NCBI GenBank assembly: GCA_903904855.1
Contig: CAIVEH010000236.1
Coordinates: 1 to 64,000 of the forward strand
Reading direction: 5' to 3'
Source: an uncultured Bacteroidota bacterium
GTDB taxonomy: Bacteria > Bacteroidota > Bacteroidia > Chitinophagales > Chitinophagaceae
Length of the DNA stretch: 64,000 nucleotides
A program made the position numbers and the translations under genes. The notes under the pieces are model-generated. The model was not told the origin of the DNA, ran no database searches, and was given only the letters and a program-made list of their open reading frames with translations. How positions within the stretch are numbered: position 1 is the first letter of the stretch; each line of letters opens with the position of its first letter. Shown here in pieces: positions 36,922 to 47,395 of the stretch.

Positions 36922-37620
36922 CTATGCCATTTGTGCCACCTGTTTTGCATCCGTTTCCACCATCCCATCTCTAATCCTGATTACCCTGTGCGTATATTTT
37001 GCAATATCCTCTTCATGGGTTACCAGCACTACTGTATTGCCTTGCTTATGTATCTGCCCGAATAATTCCATTATTTCAATAGATGTTTTACTGTCCAGGT
37101 TACCTGTCGGCTCATCCGCCAGCAGCAATGACGGGTTGTTGATCAATGCCCTGGCAATAGCAACTCTCTGGCTCTGACCGCCTGATAATTCGTTGGGTTT
37201 ATGATGTGCCCTGTCGGTAAGACCAACCTTTTCCAACATTGCACGGGCTCTTTCTTCTCTTTCTTTTCGGCTGGCACCAGCATAAATAAGCGGCAGGGCT
37301 ACATTTTCCCATGCAGTAAGTCGAGGCAGCAGATTGAACTGCTGAAACACAAACCCTATCTCCATATTACGTACATCAGCAAGCTGATCGTCGGCCATGT
37401 TGCTCACATTCTTTCCATTCAGGACATATATACCTCCGCTGGGAGAATCGAGGCAACCCAAAATATTCATTAGCGTAGATTTACCTGAACCAGACGGCCC
37501 CATCAATGCCACATATTCATTCTGACTGATAAGCAAATCAATCCCTTTGAGTACAGGTAGTTCCTGCTTACCCAGATAGTAGCTTTTGCGAATATTATTG
37601 AGCCTTATTACCTCTTTCAT
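36922..37620 (-). CDS. ABC transporter ATP-binding protein (LolD/MacB type)
   Basis: 232 residues with Walker [10 protein letters not shown] at 41-49, the Q-loop, signature [15 protein letters not shown], Walker [10 protein letters not shown] and the switch His (VTHEED). The [29 protein letters not shown] block places it with LolD/MacB/FtsE-like ATPases that drive FtsX-like permeases. No permease gene neighbours it here. Confidence 0.92.
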   Translation of the reverse strand: MKEVIRLNNIRKSYYLGKQELPVLKGIDLLISQNEYVALMGPSGSGKSTLMNILGCLDSPSGGIYVLNGKNVSNMADDQLADVRNMEIGFVFQQFNLLPRLTAWENVALPLIYAGASRKEREERARAMLEKVGLTDRAHHKPNELSGGQSQRVAIARALINNPSLLLADEPTGNLDSKTSIEIMELFGQIHKQGNTVVLVTHEEDIAKYTHRVIRIRDGMVETDAKQVAQMA

Positions 37621-37746
37621 TTTACAGTCCTGAGTCTTTAGTATTTAGTCTAAAGTAAGCGAATCTCCATAAAAAAGAATTCGAAGACATTTTAGCTAAA
37701 TACTATTGTATTAATTTTCAAAAATACACATAATTTCACCCTTTGT

Positions 37747-38595
37747 ATGCTTTGTTTTCCAAATTGTAAAATCAATATCGGCTTATACGTTACCCGCAAG
37801 AGACCTGATGGGTATCATGATATTGAGACAGTATTTTATCCCATAATAGCAGAGGCTATGGCGGGCGAGCCCATGAATATGCAGCTTCGTGATGTGCTTG
37901 AAGTGGTAAATGCACCTGTTACGAGCCTACATATGACCGGATTACCTGTTAAGGGGAATGACAGTGATAATCTTGTGTTTAAGGCATATCATTTACTTAA
38001 AAACAGGTTTCCTGGTATTGTTTCGGGCCTGGATATTTACCTCCATAAAGTTATACCAATGGGAGCCGGCCTTGGTGGAGGATCGGCCGACGGAGCATTT
38101 ATGCTGCGTCTGCTGAATGATTATTTTCAATTAAAGTTAAGTAAACCTGAACTGGCAGAAATGGCTCTGCAATTGGGTAGCGATTGCCCTTTCTTTATTC
38201 ATAATAATCCTCAGTTTGCCACTGGCAGGGGGGAGCAAATGAATGATATAATGCTTGACCTGAACGCATACTGCCTGCAGATCATTTGCCCGGAGGTTCA
38301 TGTATCTACGGCAAAGGCCTTCTCAATGATACAACCAAAATCTGCCACTTTTAATCTGCAGCGGTTACCGGAATTACCAATCAGTGAATGGAAAAATTGT
38401 GTAGCTAATGATTTTGAAGCGCCGGTTTTTGAAATGCACCCTGAACTGGCTGAAGTAAAACAGGCATTGTATGATCAGGGCTCTGTTTATGCATCAATGA
38501 GCGGGAGCGGCTCAGCCATATATGGTTTGTTTGAGAAAGGGGAAAAGGGGAAAATTAAATCCAGTATTCCTTTTAAAGAATTTTACCTGCAATAA
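37747..38595 (+). CDS. ispE: 4-diphosphocytidyl-2-C-methyl-D-erythritol kinase
   Basis: The GHMP kinase of the MEP isoprenoid pathway. The 282 residues contain the N-terminal NCKINIGLYVTRKRPDGYHDI, the glycine-rich ATP loop PMGAGLGGGSADGAFML and the C-terminal ASMSGSGSAIYGLF. The ATG at 37747 gives the family start. It is monocistronic with a terminator directly after its stop codon. Confidence 0.95.
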   Translation: MLCFPNCKINIGLYVTRKRPDGYHDIETVFYPIIAEAMAGEPMNMQLRDVLEVVNAPVTSLHMTGLPVKGNDSDNLVFKAYHLLKNRFPGIVSGLDIYLHKVIPMGAGLGGGSADGAFMLRLLNDYFQLKLSKPELAEMALQLGSDCPFFIHNNPQFATGRGEQMNDIMLDLNAYCLQIICPEVHVSTAKAFSMIQPKSATFNLQRLPELPISEWKNCVANDFEAPVFEMHPELAEVKQALYDQGSVYASMSGSGSAIYGLFEKGEKGKIKSSIPFKEFYLQ

Positions 38596-38632
38596 AAAAA
38601 CCGCTATAAGATTAATTCTTATAGCGGTTTTT
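38596..38632. terminator. Bidirectional intrinsic terminator
   Basis: Stem AAAAACCGCTATAAG (38596-38610) with a perfect complement at 38618-38632 around a seven-base loop, with T-runs on both strands. It serves both ispE and the convergent susD. Confidence 0.92.
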
Positions 38633-38649
38633 AGAGAGTAACTATTTAA

Positions 38650-39999
38650 TTAATTATCCCAGAAAATCTGAGGTGTATACAGAGTGCTTGCGGGAGTATT
38701 GTTTTTATTGTAAGAATACTCAGTTTGTGGATACAAAAGACGACGGGGAATATTAGCGCCAGCCTTGGCCGGAGTTAACGTTGGATAACCAGTGCGACGC
38801 CACATTGTCCAGGCTTCCGGATTCAGGTATAATGCTACCCATTCTTCATAACAGATTTTAGAAAGTGCGTTAGCGCTGGTCAATGAACCTACAGATGTAA
38901 TATAACCCGCAGTAGTAGCTGAATCAAGTCCGAGTTTGGTCATACTGGCCTTGATACCATTTTTCCATGCTGTCTGAGCTGAAGCTACAGTACCCCCTTT
39001 GGTAATAGTAGCTTCGGCAGTCATAAACTGTAATTCCTCGTAAGTGATAAATTCAACAGGGGCATTTGGGTTGCCATAATAGGCACCCAGCCAGTCTCCG
39101 CCATCAGCAGTAGTTGTATCTATCAAAATCGAAAAACGAGGGTCATTATTTGTCAGCATTGCGGTGGCCAAAGTAGAACTGGCAAAACTGATATCGTCGC
39201 GCTGATTATTGAATTGATACCAGGGTCCACTAGAATTTGCAGTAGTACCGAAAACATATTGGGCATTGTCTGAATTGCTGGCAAAAGATTGCGCAATTTC
39301 ATTCAAGGCATTTGAAGCCATTGTAGGGTTAGCTTTGCTTTGATGCATATAAATCCTTGCTTTTATAGCATGAGCGAAATTGATCCATGCTCCGGCATTG
39401 CCTGCGTATATTACATCTTCGCTGCCAGGTACAGAATATCCGGGGGTGGAATTTGATAAAAATGTAATGGCTGAATCGCATAAACTCAGAATAGTGCCAT
39501 ACAATCCTTTATCCACATCATATGAGGGCTGCATATTTAGCTTTCCTTCCAAAGCTTTTGAATAGGGGATACTTCCCCAGCAATCTACAGTGATCTGTAG
39601 TGTATATGCCATCAACACCCTGGAAACCCCGCTATAAACATTGTACCCTTTTGAATCAGATAACTGGATAAGCTGAAGATCGTTTTCCATTACCGATGTA
39701 TATAAATTACCCCAGGTGTTGTCAACATCTTGTCCGGTAAATATATACTGGTAATAAGCACCGCACTGGCGGGAAATCCCGGCAGTTTGTTGAGTGAACA
39801 TCGAGGCAAAGCGAGAAATATCTCCTCCTTGTGAGTATGCAAGTGAACCTTCTACTGTTGATAACAATACAGCCGGGGTAACACTCAATGGAGCATTGGG
39901 ATTCTGATTAGCACTTGTGTAAAAAGATTTCTTACACGAAGAACTCAATAACATAAATCCTCCTAAAATAATGAACATTGATATTTTTATCACTTTCAT
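38650..39999 (-). CDS. susD: SusD/RagB-like nutrient-binding lipoprotein
   Basis: A surface lipoprotein that captures the substrate for the SusC channel. The 449 residues have lipobox SSSC (Cys near 22) and the SusD-like_2 type TPR fold with N-terminal NPNAPLSVTPAVLLSTVEGSLAY, the inner YTLQITVDCWGSIPYSKALE and YEEWVALYLNPEAWTMWRRTGYPTL near the C-terminus. It is 29 bases after susC. The SusD-like_2 branch is often not tied to glycans, so the substrate may be a peptide or other oligomer. Confidence 0.92.
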   Translation of the reverse strand: MKVIKISMFIILGGFMLLSSSCKKSFYTSANQNPNAPLSVTPAVLLSTVEGSLAYSQGGDISRFASMFTQQTAGISRQCGAYYQYIFTGQDVDNTWGNLYTSVMENDLQLIQLSDSKGYNVYSGVSRVLMAYTLQITVDCWGSIPYSKALEGKLNMQPSYDVDKGLYGTILSLCDSAITFLSNSTPGYSVPGSEDVIYAGNAGAWINFAHAIKARIYMHQSKANPTMASNALNEIAQSFASNSDNAQYVFGTTANSSGPWYQFNNQRDDISFASSTLATAMLTNNDPRFSILIDTTTADGGDWLGAYYGNPNAPVEFITYEELQFMTAEATITKGGTVASAQTAWKNGIKASMTKLGLDSATTAGYITSVGSLTSANALSKICYEEWVALYLNPEAWTMWRRTGYPTLTPAKAGANIPRRLLYPQTEYSYNKNNTPASTLYTPQIFWDN

Positions 40000-40028
40000 G
40001 ACTTATATTTTTATTAGTGAATTTAAAT

Positions 40029-43000
40029 TTATAAACCTACATTTAACCTTAGACCAGCTGACTTGATACCAGGATTATTGAAATAGTCCAATCCCTGACC
40101 ATTTGCTGGTCCTGCAAGGCTTGTTTCCGGATCAACTCCTTTATACTTTGTCCAGAGGATAATATTATTTGCCATTGCAGTAATAGATAAGTTCTGCAAA
40201 TGCATTTTTTTAGCTACAGACTGTGGAAACGAATAAGTAAGGCTGATCTGGCGTAGTTTTATAAACGAGCCATCCTCAATATCAGATTCTGTAGGACCAA
40301 CAAAGCTACTTCCTATGTTCTGCCAGTAATATTGGTTATAAGTAGCAGAGGCTGTATTTTTTGTTCCTGTGCTGACTGGAAGTCCGTTGGCATCAAGATG
40401 ACCTGCAATTCCATCGAACACAGTAGTTGTTCCGCGATTTGAAGTTGCATTTCCGGTTCCAAAATAATCAAGTGCACCTTTTGTTCCATTCCATATCTGA
40501 CCGCCTTTCCTAATAGCAATATGTAGTCCGAAAGAGAACCTTTTATAAGAAAGATTGCTGATTATTGATCCTATCCAGTCAGGATTTGTGTTACCAATTA
40601 CTTGATTTGTAGCGCTAGGATCTACAATTGGCATGCCATAACCCGGATCTCCTTTTACATCATTAATCAATAATTTTCCGGTACTGGCGTCACGGACATA
40701 TTTTGTACCATATATTATACCTGCAGGCTGGCCTGGAACATCATAAATAGCGCCATTCTGGAAACCAGCTATCAAGAGACTGTTGATGCCATTAGCAATA
40801 GAAACAACTTTATTGACATTTTTGCTCCAGTTAAAATTCAGGTCCCATCTGAGACCATATTTAGTTTTTACCGGAGTAGTGCTTAAAGTCAATTCCAATC
40901 CATGATTGCTTAATTTTCCTACATTATCAACAAGAGCACCGAAACCAGTGGAATAAGCAACAGGTACTGAAAGAATTTGGTCAGTAGTCAATGAATAATA
41001 GTAAGTAGCATTAAGGGTAACCTTGTTCTGGAAAAAAGCAAGATCAGTACCTATTTCATAAGAACTGGTATGTTCGGGTTTCAGGTCTGCATTACCCATT
41101 GCTGTAGTTACATTAGCTAACTGGTATCCTGAGTAACCATTGATTGGCCATGTTATACCTGTAGTGAAGCCATCAAGTATACTTGCTGTTTTATAATAAG
41201 TCTGTAAAGCCTGTACACCAGCATCCTTACCAACACCCGCATACGAAAGCCGTAATTTACCAAATGACAAAGTTTTGTTTCCGGTTAGACCCAGTGGCTC
41301 AGTAAAAATAAAGGATAATCCAGCAGAAGGATAGAAGAAATTATCATTACCTGCAGCAAGAGTAGAGGTAGTTTCATCCCTGCCGGAGGCAGTAAAGAAC
41401 AGCATGTTTTTGTAACCAATTTCGGCCTGAGCATACCATGCAGAACGCCTGTATTTTGACGCACCTTCGCTGGAAACATATGATGTAGCATTGGACATAT
41501 CAAGAAAGTCAGGTAGAGTCAGGTTGGTACCTTGTGCAAACCGGGTACTTGAGGTGGCAGAAAAATAGTTTTCTCCTAATACAAGTGTTCCATTAAGGTC
41601 CTTATTGAAGGTTTTATGCATATTTACAATAAAATCTGAATTGAACTGCTGGTTGAAATAATCAATAAGATTGACTTCCCCACCACCACTAGCAACTCCG
41701 TGTGAGCCTATATCGTAAGCTTGTTTACTCTGCTGCGAATATACGTCTCCACCCAGGCGGTAGGTTAAATCCATCCAGTCAGTCAGCTTATAATTTGCCT
41801 GTCCGTAGCCATAGGAGCGGCTTAGTACATCTCTTGCAGGATTGCGAACTACAGTCCAGTAAGGATTATCATATCCACCACCATCTCGGTAATTTCTCTG
41901 GGTCCCATCAGGGAATAAATAAGCTGCTGGATTTGAACTTGCTGCTGCATTACTTATACCATACGAATTATCAAAAGTTGGAGGAGTGCGCATCAGACCT
42001 AGCATCAGGCCGGAAGTATTGGAGCCTTGCTGAATTTTATCATTGCCTGATCCTACATAATTAATACCACCTGAGATTGTAAGCTTATCATTAACTTTAG
42101 ACTGGCCACTTGCTCCGAAAGTTGTTTTATCATACATAGCAGTAGGAATTACACCCACCTGGTGCATATTTCCTAAAGACAATCTATAGGAGTTGTCAGC
42201 ATCGCCTCCTGAAATGGACACATTATTGTTGGTTGTACTGCCGTTCTGAAAGAATTTGTATGGATTATAAGCAGTAACAGGTATTTTGCCATTGGGGTTA
42301 CTCATACCTACAATATCGCCATGGGGATCAATCGTATTTTTTATTCCGGTCCACCTAAGAGTATCGATTGCAGCACCCCAGGTTACCCTGTTAGGGTAAG
42401 AATATTTACCACCTGTGCCTTCTGAATATTGGTTTTGCAATGCAGGTAATTTATTCACCTGATCCATAGTGTATGAAGAATTAATGGATACATGAACTCC
42501 TTTTTCACCCTTGGTATTACCCTTTTTAGTGGTAATTATTATTGCTCCGCTTGCAGCACTTATACCATACAGAGCAGTCGCAGCAGGGCCTTTCAATACG
42601 CTGATGCTCTCAATATCATTAGGATTGATATCCAAACCACGGTTGGTAGGCTGTGTTCCTCCAGTCAAATTACCGCCTGCTCCGCCTGCAGCGAAACCAG
42701 CAAACGTAGGGTCATAATTATTAATAGAGTTGTCAATTGGAATACCATCAATAACAATCAATGGCTGATTATTACCAGTCATAGATGTTATACCTCTTAA
42801 CTTTAAAAAAGTACCAGCACCCGGGTCTCCTGCCGAATTAATAACTTCCAGACCCGATACTTTACCATCCAGTTCACCCAACGCATTGCCGGTACCTGAT
42901 TTATTCATGTCTTCACCGCCAACAGTTTGTGTGGCATAAGCCAGGGTTTTGGCTTCCCGTTTGATACCAAGCGCTGTAACAACTGTTTCATTCAGTTGCC

Positions 43001-43295
43001 TTGCCTGCAATTTCATATTTACTACAACACCTGTTCCGGTTATTTCAGCTTCCTGGGTAGCATAGCCTATTGCCTGTACTACCAGAATGTTGTCTCCATT
43101 AGGTACATCCAGTTCAAAATTACCATCAGGGTCGGAGACAGTTCCCATTGAGGTGTTCTTGACAGCAATACCGGCGCCGGGAAGACCCAGGCCTCGTTCG
43201 TCAAGTACTTTACCCTTGACATGTCGTGACTGTGCATAGGCAAGCTGTGCGCCTGCAGCAAGGAGGACAAAAAGCAACAAATAAATTTTTTTCAT
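40029..43295 (-). CDS. susC: SusC/RagA-like TonB-linked outer-membrane transporter
   Basis: A 1088-residue channel. After a signal peptide (AGAQLAYAQ) it has the carboxypeptidase-like domain (VKGKVLDERGLGLPGAGIAVKNTSMGTVSD), the SusC signature TALGIKREAKTLAYATQ, a plug (LKGPAATALYGISAASGAIIITTKKG) and the 22-strand barrel. The TonB-box equivalent is in the N-terminal region. It forms a pedal-bin complex with the SusD-like protein encoded just downstream. No enzymes or sigma/anti-sigma genes lie nearby, so what it imports cannot be read from context. Confidence 0.96.
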   Translation of the reverse strand: MKKIYLLLFVLLAAGAQLAYAQSRHVKGKVLDERGLGLPGAGIAVKNTSMGTVSDPDGNFELDVPNGDNILVVQAIGYATQEAEITGTGVVVNMKLQARQLNETVVTALGIKREAKTLAYATQTVGGEDMNKSGTGNALGELDGKVSGLEVINSAGDPGAGTFLKLRGITSMTGNNQPLIVIDGIPIDNSINNYDPTFAGFAAGGAGGNLTGGTQPTNRGLDINPNDIESISVLKGPAATALYGISAASGAIIITTKKGNTKGEKGVHVSINSSYTMDQVNKLPALQNQYSEGTGGKYSYPNRVTWGAAIDTLRWTGIKNTIDPHGDIVGMSNPNGKIPVTAYNPYKFFQNGSTTNNNVSISGGDADNSYRLSLGNMHQVGVIPTAMYDKTTFGASGQSKVNDKLTISGGINYVGSGNDKIQQGSNTSGLMLGLMRTPPTFDNSYGISNAAASSNPAAYLFPDGTQRNYRDGGGYDNPYWTVVRNPARDVLSRSYGYGQANYKLTDWMDLTYRLGGDVYSQQSKQAYDIGSHGVASGGGEVNLIDYFNQQFNSDFIVNMHKTFNKDLNGTLVLGENYFSATSSTRFAQGTNLTLPDFLDMSNATSYVSSEGASKYRRSAWYAQAEIGYKNMLFFTASGRDETTSTLAAGNDNFFYPSAGLSFIFTEPLGLTGNKTLSFGKLRLSYAGVGKDAGVQALQTYYKTASILDGFTTGITWPINGYSGYQLANVTTAMGNADLKPEHTSSYEIGTDLAFFQNKVTLNATYYYSLTTDQILSVPVAYSTGFGALVDNVGKLSNHGLELTLSTTPVKTKYGLRWDLNFNWSKNVNKVVSIANGINSLLIAGFQNGAIYDVPGQPAGIIYGTKYVRDASTGKLLINDVKGDPGYGMPIVDPSATNQVIGNTNPDWIGSIISNLSYKRFSFGLHIAIRKGGQIWNGTKGALDYFGTGNATSNRGTTTVFDGIAGHLDANGLPVSTGTKNTASATYNQYYWQNIGSSFVGPTESDIEDGSFIKLRQISLTYSFPQSVAKKMHLQNLSITAMANNIILWTKYKGVDPETSLAGPANGQGLDYFNNPGIKSAGLRLNVGL

Positions 43296-43671
43296 GCGTT
43301 TTTGTTTTTTTGGTTAATTAATAATTGTTTTAGAAGGTGTTAATGAACTGGTAATAATTGTACTGTAGGGTAAAAATAGGGTGATTTTTCAAAAAAAGGT
43401 AACAATTATTTAATAAACCGGAATTAATTTTTGCACATGGGGTGCATTACTACCTTGTTCGATATTTTTTTGATTGAAATATTTTAAATCTGGCAGTTCA
43501 AGCACATCAAATCCCGCACTAAACGAACCTTTCATTTGGCATATTAATTATCAAATTCATTGGTCTTTTAGTTTCAATGGTATCTGCTAATTCAATGATA
43601 GCATATGCCATACCTTAAAAAAATTATCAGTTTTCCGGATTACCCTATCTTTATTCTATTTTTTAATCAAT
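43296..43671. other. Divergent spacer between susC and the hybrid kinase
   Basis: A/T-rich without a gene. It has a weak TGCACATGGGGTGCA hairpin around 43434 and a TATCTTTA at about 43647 that could be the kinase's -7 box. Confidence 0.4.
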
Positions 43672-46344
43672 GTGCCAACCAAAAAGGCAAATACCTGGAT
43701 AATGACAGATACACCACGCTATAAAGAACTTCAGGACCAACTCGCTAATCAGACCGACGAGAAAGGCCGTATAGATGTATTAATAAGTATAGGTGAAGAG
43801 ATACGGAATCTTGATGTGGAAGAAGCAATGAAAACCAGTGTAGACATTATTTCAAGATCAAAAATAATAGGCTACAGCAAGGGGCTGGGCCAGGGGTATT
43901 GCCTTAAAGGTTTTTGTCATCGGCTCAAGGGTGAATATGAAGCCGGGATAGCCGTGCTTAAAGATGCGCTTTCCATTGCGAGGAAAATACATGAACATAA
44001 CCTGGAGGCCACATCCCTATATTATCTTGGTAATATATACCGCGACCTGGGCGATCTGGGCAATGTGTTTTCGCATTACGAAAAGGCTCTTGTAATAAAT
44101 GAAGAACTGGGTGATGAGTATTATCAATCAGTAATACTTTCCAGTATATCCAACCTGCTTTATGATCTGAATGATTATGACAGCGCGCTGGAATATGCAT
44201 TGAAATGCCTGCCGATTTTCGAAAGAGTGCATAACTCAAACAGCCTGTTGAATATCTATAACACCCTGGGCAATATTTATTTTAAAAAAGAACAACTACC
44301 CGAAGCCCTCCATTATTTCAGCGAAAACCTGAGCAGATCGGAACCGGAAACTGCTTCTTATGTAATGGCTGAAAGCGGCCTGGGGAAGGTATATTACAAA
44401 ATGCACGATTTCGGCAATGCAAATAAATACCTTACCAATGCGTTGAGGGAATCAAAAAACCTGGGCAATGCCGAAGTACAGATTATTTGCTTTTTTTACC
44501 TCGGACGCCTATTTATGGATGAAGGGAGCTACCGGATGGCGCTGCAGTATATGGAAAATGCCTACAAACTGTCGGAAGAGTACTCGCGGCGCCATGATAT
44601 GATGAGTGTGCATGAAATACTGTCGGCGCTATATGACAAGATGGGAGATATACCAAAAGCTTTCCACCACCTGAAATCGTTTGAACAATTAAAGGAAGAA
44701 ATTTTCAAACAAAAAATCATCAATGAACTGCGCAACCTTCAGGTAAGGCAGCAGACGGAACTGGCCAAGAAAGAAAAGGAAGTGGCCGAACGCACTGCAT
44801 TTCTCAAACACCAGTTCATGGCCAATATGAGCCATGAGATACGCACTCCTATGAATGCCATTGTGGGCATGACCCGTCTGCTGCTGGGCAAAGACCCCAA
44901 ACCCGACCAGCTCAGATACCTGAATGCCATACAGCTTTCATCGAATAACCTGCTGGTGATCATCAACGATATCCTTGACCTTTCAAAAATTGAGGCAGGC
45001 AAAATAATTATTGAGCATGTAGACTTCAACCTGCGCGAAATACTGGGAAGCGTAAAGGATATGCTGATGCTGAAAGTAGAGGAAAAGGGCCTGGAACTTC
45101 GTATAGTAATTGATCCCGAAATACCCAAAAGGCTCACCGGCGACCCCACACGGCTCAATCAGGTGCTGATAAACCTGGCTGGTAATGCCGTAAAATTCAC
45201 GGAGAAAGGCTATGTGGAAGTTAGTGCCACCCTAATGAAGAAAGAGCGGAATAAGCTGAGTGTAAAATTTGATGTTGCAGATACAGGTATTGGCATTGCA
45301 CAGGAATATGTTGATTATATATTCGACAGTTTCACGCAGGCAGGTGCAGATGTAACCCGTAAATTTGGCGGCACCGGACTTGGACTCACTATATCCAAGC
45401 AACTGGTGGGGCTTATGGGCGGCGATATCTCGGTGCAAAGTGAATTAGGCAAGGGCACAACATTTTCTACCATTATAACACTTGAGGAGGCAGAGAACCA
45501 GGAAGAGATAAAACAGGAAGGTTTGCTGGACGGCGCTGCCATGGAACGGCTGAACAAACTGAAAGTGATGCTGGTAGAAGACAATGAATTTAACCGCATG
45601 GTGGCTGAAGACACACTGAGAGAACTGATTCCGGGCATAAATCTGCATTCAGCAATACACGGACAAGATGCACTAAATAAACTAATGAAGGAGCAGTATG
45701 ACATCCTGCTCATGGATATACAGATGCCGGTAATGGATGGACTTACGGCCACAAAGCTTATAAGAACCACACTGCCCGAACCTGCAAGAAGTGTTAAGAT
45801 TATTGCTATGACAGCCAATGTGATGCAGGAAGATGTGCAGGAGTACTTCAGGATGGGGATGAATGCCTATGTATCGAAGCCATTTAATGCCGATGAACTG
45901 CTGCTGAAAATGGACGCTGTTATGAGCAATATCCCACCGCCAGAACTTAAGAAACCAGAGCCTGCACCAGAACCGGTGAAGGAGACACGGAAATTTGCAC
46001 CATTGCCTGCCCAGGTAACGGATATGACCTTCCTTAAAGGCTTTACAGGCGGGAATATGGACAAACAGCAAAAATACATGGGTATGTTTATGGACAATGC
46101 GCCGAAACTGCTTGATAGTATTGAAAAAGCACTGTTGAAAAATGACTATAATGCGGTAAAAATTGCCGCTCATTCACTCAAACCGCAATTGTCCTACATG
46201 GGTATTAAGGAAGATGTGAGCAATATTTTCCTGATTGAGCAATCGGCTGGTGAAACGGCACACAGAGACACACTACCTGAGCTTGTGGAAAACCTGAAAC
46301 GATTGATAAACAAAGCTTTTGAAGAGCTGAAGGGGATAAAGTGA
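43672..46344 (+). CDS. TPR-containing hybrid sensor histidine kinase with receiver and HPt domains
   Basis: An 890-residue soluble signalling protein. Residues 60-340 form about seven TPR repeats (LYYLGNIYRDLGDLGNVFSHYEKAL and so on). A coiled coil leads to the HisKA box FMANMSHEIRTPMNAIVG with phosphoacceptor H388, then a HATPase_c with NAVKFTEKG, DTGIGIAQEY and GTGLGLTISK, a receiver (LMDIQMPVMDGLTA) and a C-terminal HPt with HSLKPQLSYMG. There is no membrane segment, so the signal is intracellular or brought by partner proteins through the TPRs. Start is GTG 43672; ATG 43702 is equally possible. Confidence 0.93.
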   Translation: MPTKKANTWIMTDTPRYKELQDQLANQTDEKGRIDVLISIGEEIRNLDVEEAMKTSVDIISRSKIIGYSKGLGQGYCLKGFCHRLKGEYEAGIAVLKDALSIARKIHEHNLEATSLYYLGNIYRDLGDLGNVFSHYEKALVINEELGDEYYQSVILSSISNLLYDLNDYDSALEYALKCLPIFERVHNSNSLLNIYNTLGNIYFKKEQLPEALHYFSENLSRSEPETASYVMAESGLGKVYYKMHDFGNANKYLTNALRESKNLGNAEVQIICFFYLGRLFMDEGSYRMALQYMENAYKLSEEYSRRHDMMSVHEILSALYDKMGDIPKAFHHLKSFEQLKEEIFKQKIINELRNLQVRQQTELAKKEKEVAERTAFLKHQFMANMSHEIRTPMNAIVGMTRLLLGKDPKPDQLRYLNAIQLSSNNLLVIINDILDLSKIEAGKIIIEHVDFNLREILGSVKDMLMLKVEEKGLELRIVIDPEIPKRLTGDPTRLNQVLINLAGNAVKFTEKGYVEVSATLMKKERNKLSVKFDVADTGIGIAQEYVDYIFDSFTQAGADVTRKFGGTGLGLTISKQLVGLMGGDISVQSELGKGTTFSTIITLEEAENQEEIKQEGLLDGAAMERLNKLKVMLVEDNEFNRMVAEDTLRELIPGINLHSAIHGQDALNKLMKEQYDILLMDIQMPVMDGLTATKLIRTTLPEPARSVKIIAMTANVMQEDVQEYFRMGMNAYVSKPFNADELLLKMDAVMSNIPPPELKKPEPAPEPVKETRKFAPLPAQVTDMTFLKGFTGGNMDKQQKYMGMFMDNAPKLLDSIEKALLKNDYNAVKIAAHSLKPQLSYMGIKEDVSNIFLIEQSAGETAHRDTLPELVENLKRLINKAFEELKGIK

Positions 46345-46389
46345 AGGTTTGTTTAAATGAAAGACAAGTGAGTTTTTAAAATCAGGTTT

Positions 46390-47387
46390 ATGAGATTTTT
46401 AATGTTTGTGTTTTTTAGTTTTGGGGCTTATTGCAATGTTGTATATGCAACAGATAAACTCGATGCTATAAAGAATAATTCACAACTGTGAATGACCTGA
46501 AAGATGTGTACCGGGCTTATAAAATAAACCATAAAATAGGTGATCAGAATGAAATGCTGAATCTGCTGACTGACGAATCGCCTGAAGATATAGGTAAAGT
46601 TATTACCGCCTACCTGGCAGAAAATAAAAAACTGACTGGCAGTAACATCACTGATAAGCGGCTTAGGGTATATGTTGACAGCTACCTTTTGATGACAAAT
46701 CAAAACTACATTGCAATAAAAAGCAAAGGCATTAATTCGAAAGAATTTACTGATGCTTATGAAAAATTCAAAGCAATGAACAGAAGGTACATGACTTACC
46801 TCACTACCCGGTTTGCCATTGACAGATATATAAAGATGACTGAAGAGGAGTACTGGAAAACCATTGATAAGCATAAGTACATTAAGTCTGCTCAATATAA
46901 TACCTGCCAAAAACTAATAAAAACAGACTTTTATAAAAGCTGTAAAATACTGGACAAGATTATAGGACAAACAACTGAATTTCAGGAAAACTCCATCTAT
47001 CGGTTACAACGTGCCGATCTTTTTGTAAAATATGATTCCACAACAATAGATGCACACGAGAAAGCAATTGCAATGTATAAAGACATTGTTGACAAGAAAA
47101 AATATTGCCTCTACCTTTATGAGGCATGGCTAAAATGGCGCATGGTTTATCAGTACTGGAATGGTTTATCAAAGTCGTCTGATATCCCCAATAATATGTA
47201 TGACAACGTGCGGGAGGATTTAGCTGTTGTGATACTCAAATATCTCAACACTTATCCAAAAGATGAAATGGCCATCAATCAGTTCCTGTTTATTTCTTCA
47301 CACGACATAGTGAGGCGATATGGCGAATATCCTTATGGCAACCAGATTACGGTTGAGTATCACGAAACATTTGATGAACCAAAATAA
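46390..47387 (+). pseudogene. Exported protein of unknown function, frameshifted after the signal peptide
   Basis: ATG 46390 opens a frame with a clear signal peptide (MRFLMFVFFSFGAYCNVVYA) and stops at TGA after NNSQL. A second frame, from GTG 46488 to 47387, continues as VNDLKDVYRAYKINHKIGDQ for 299 residues, helical and lysine-rich, with no family I recognise. The two join smoothly if one base is added near 46486-46489, so a one-base deletion (or a sequencing error) has separated the signal from the mature protein. The gene lies 45 bases after the hybrid kinase and runs up to leuS, with eight bases between stops. Confidence 0.75.
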
Positions 47388-47395
47388 AGCCAGGT

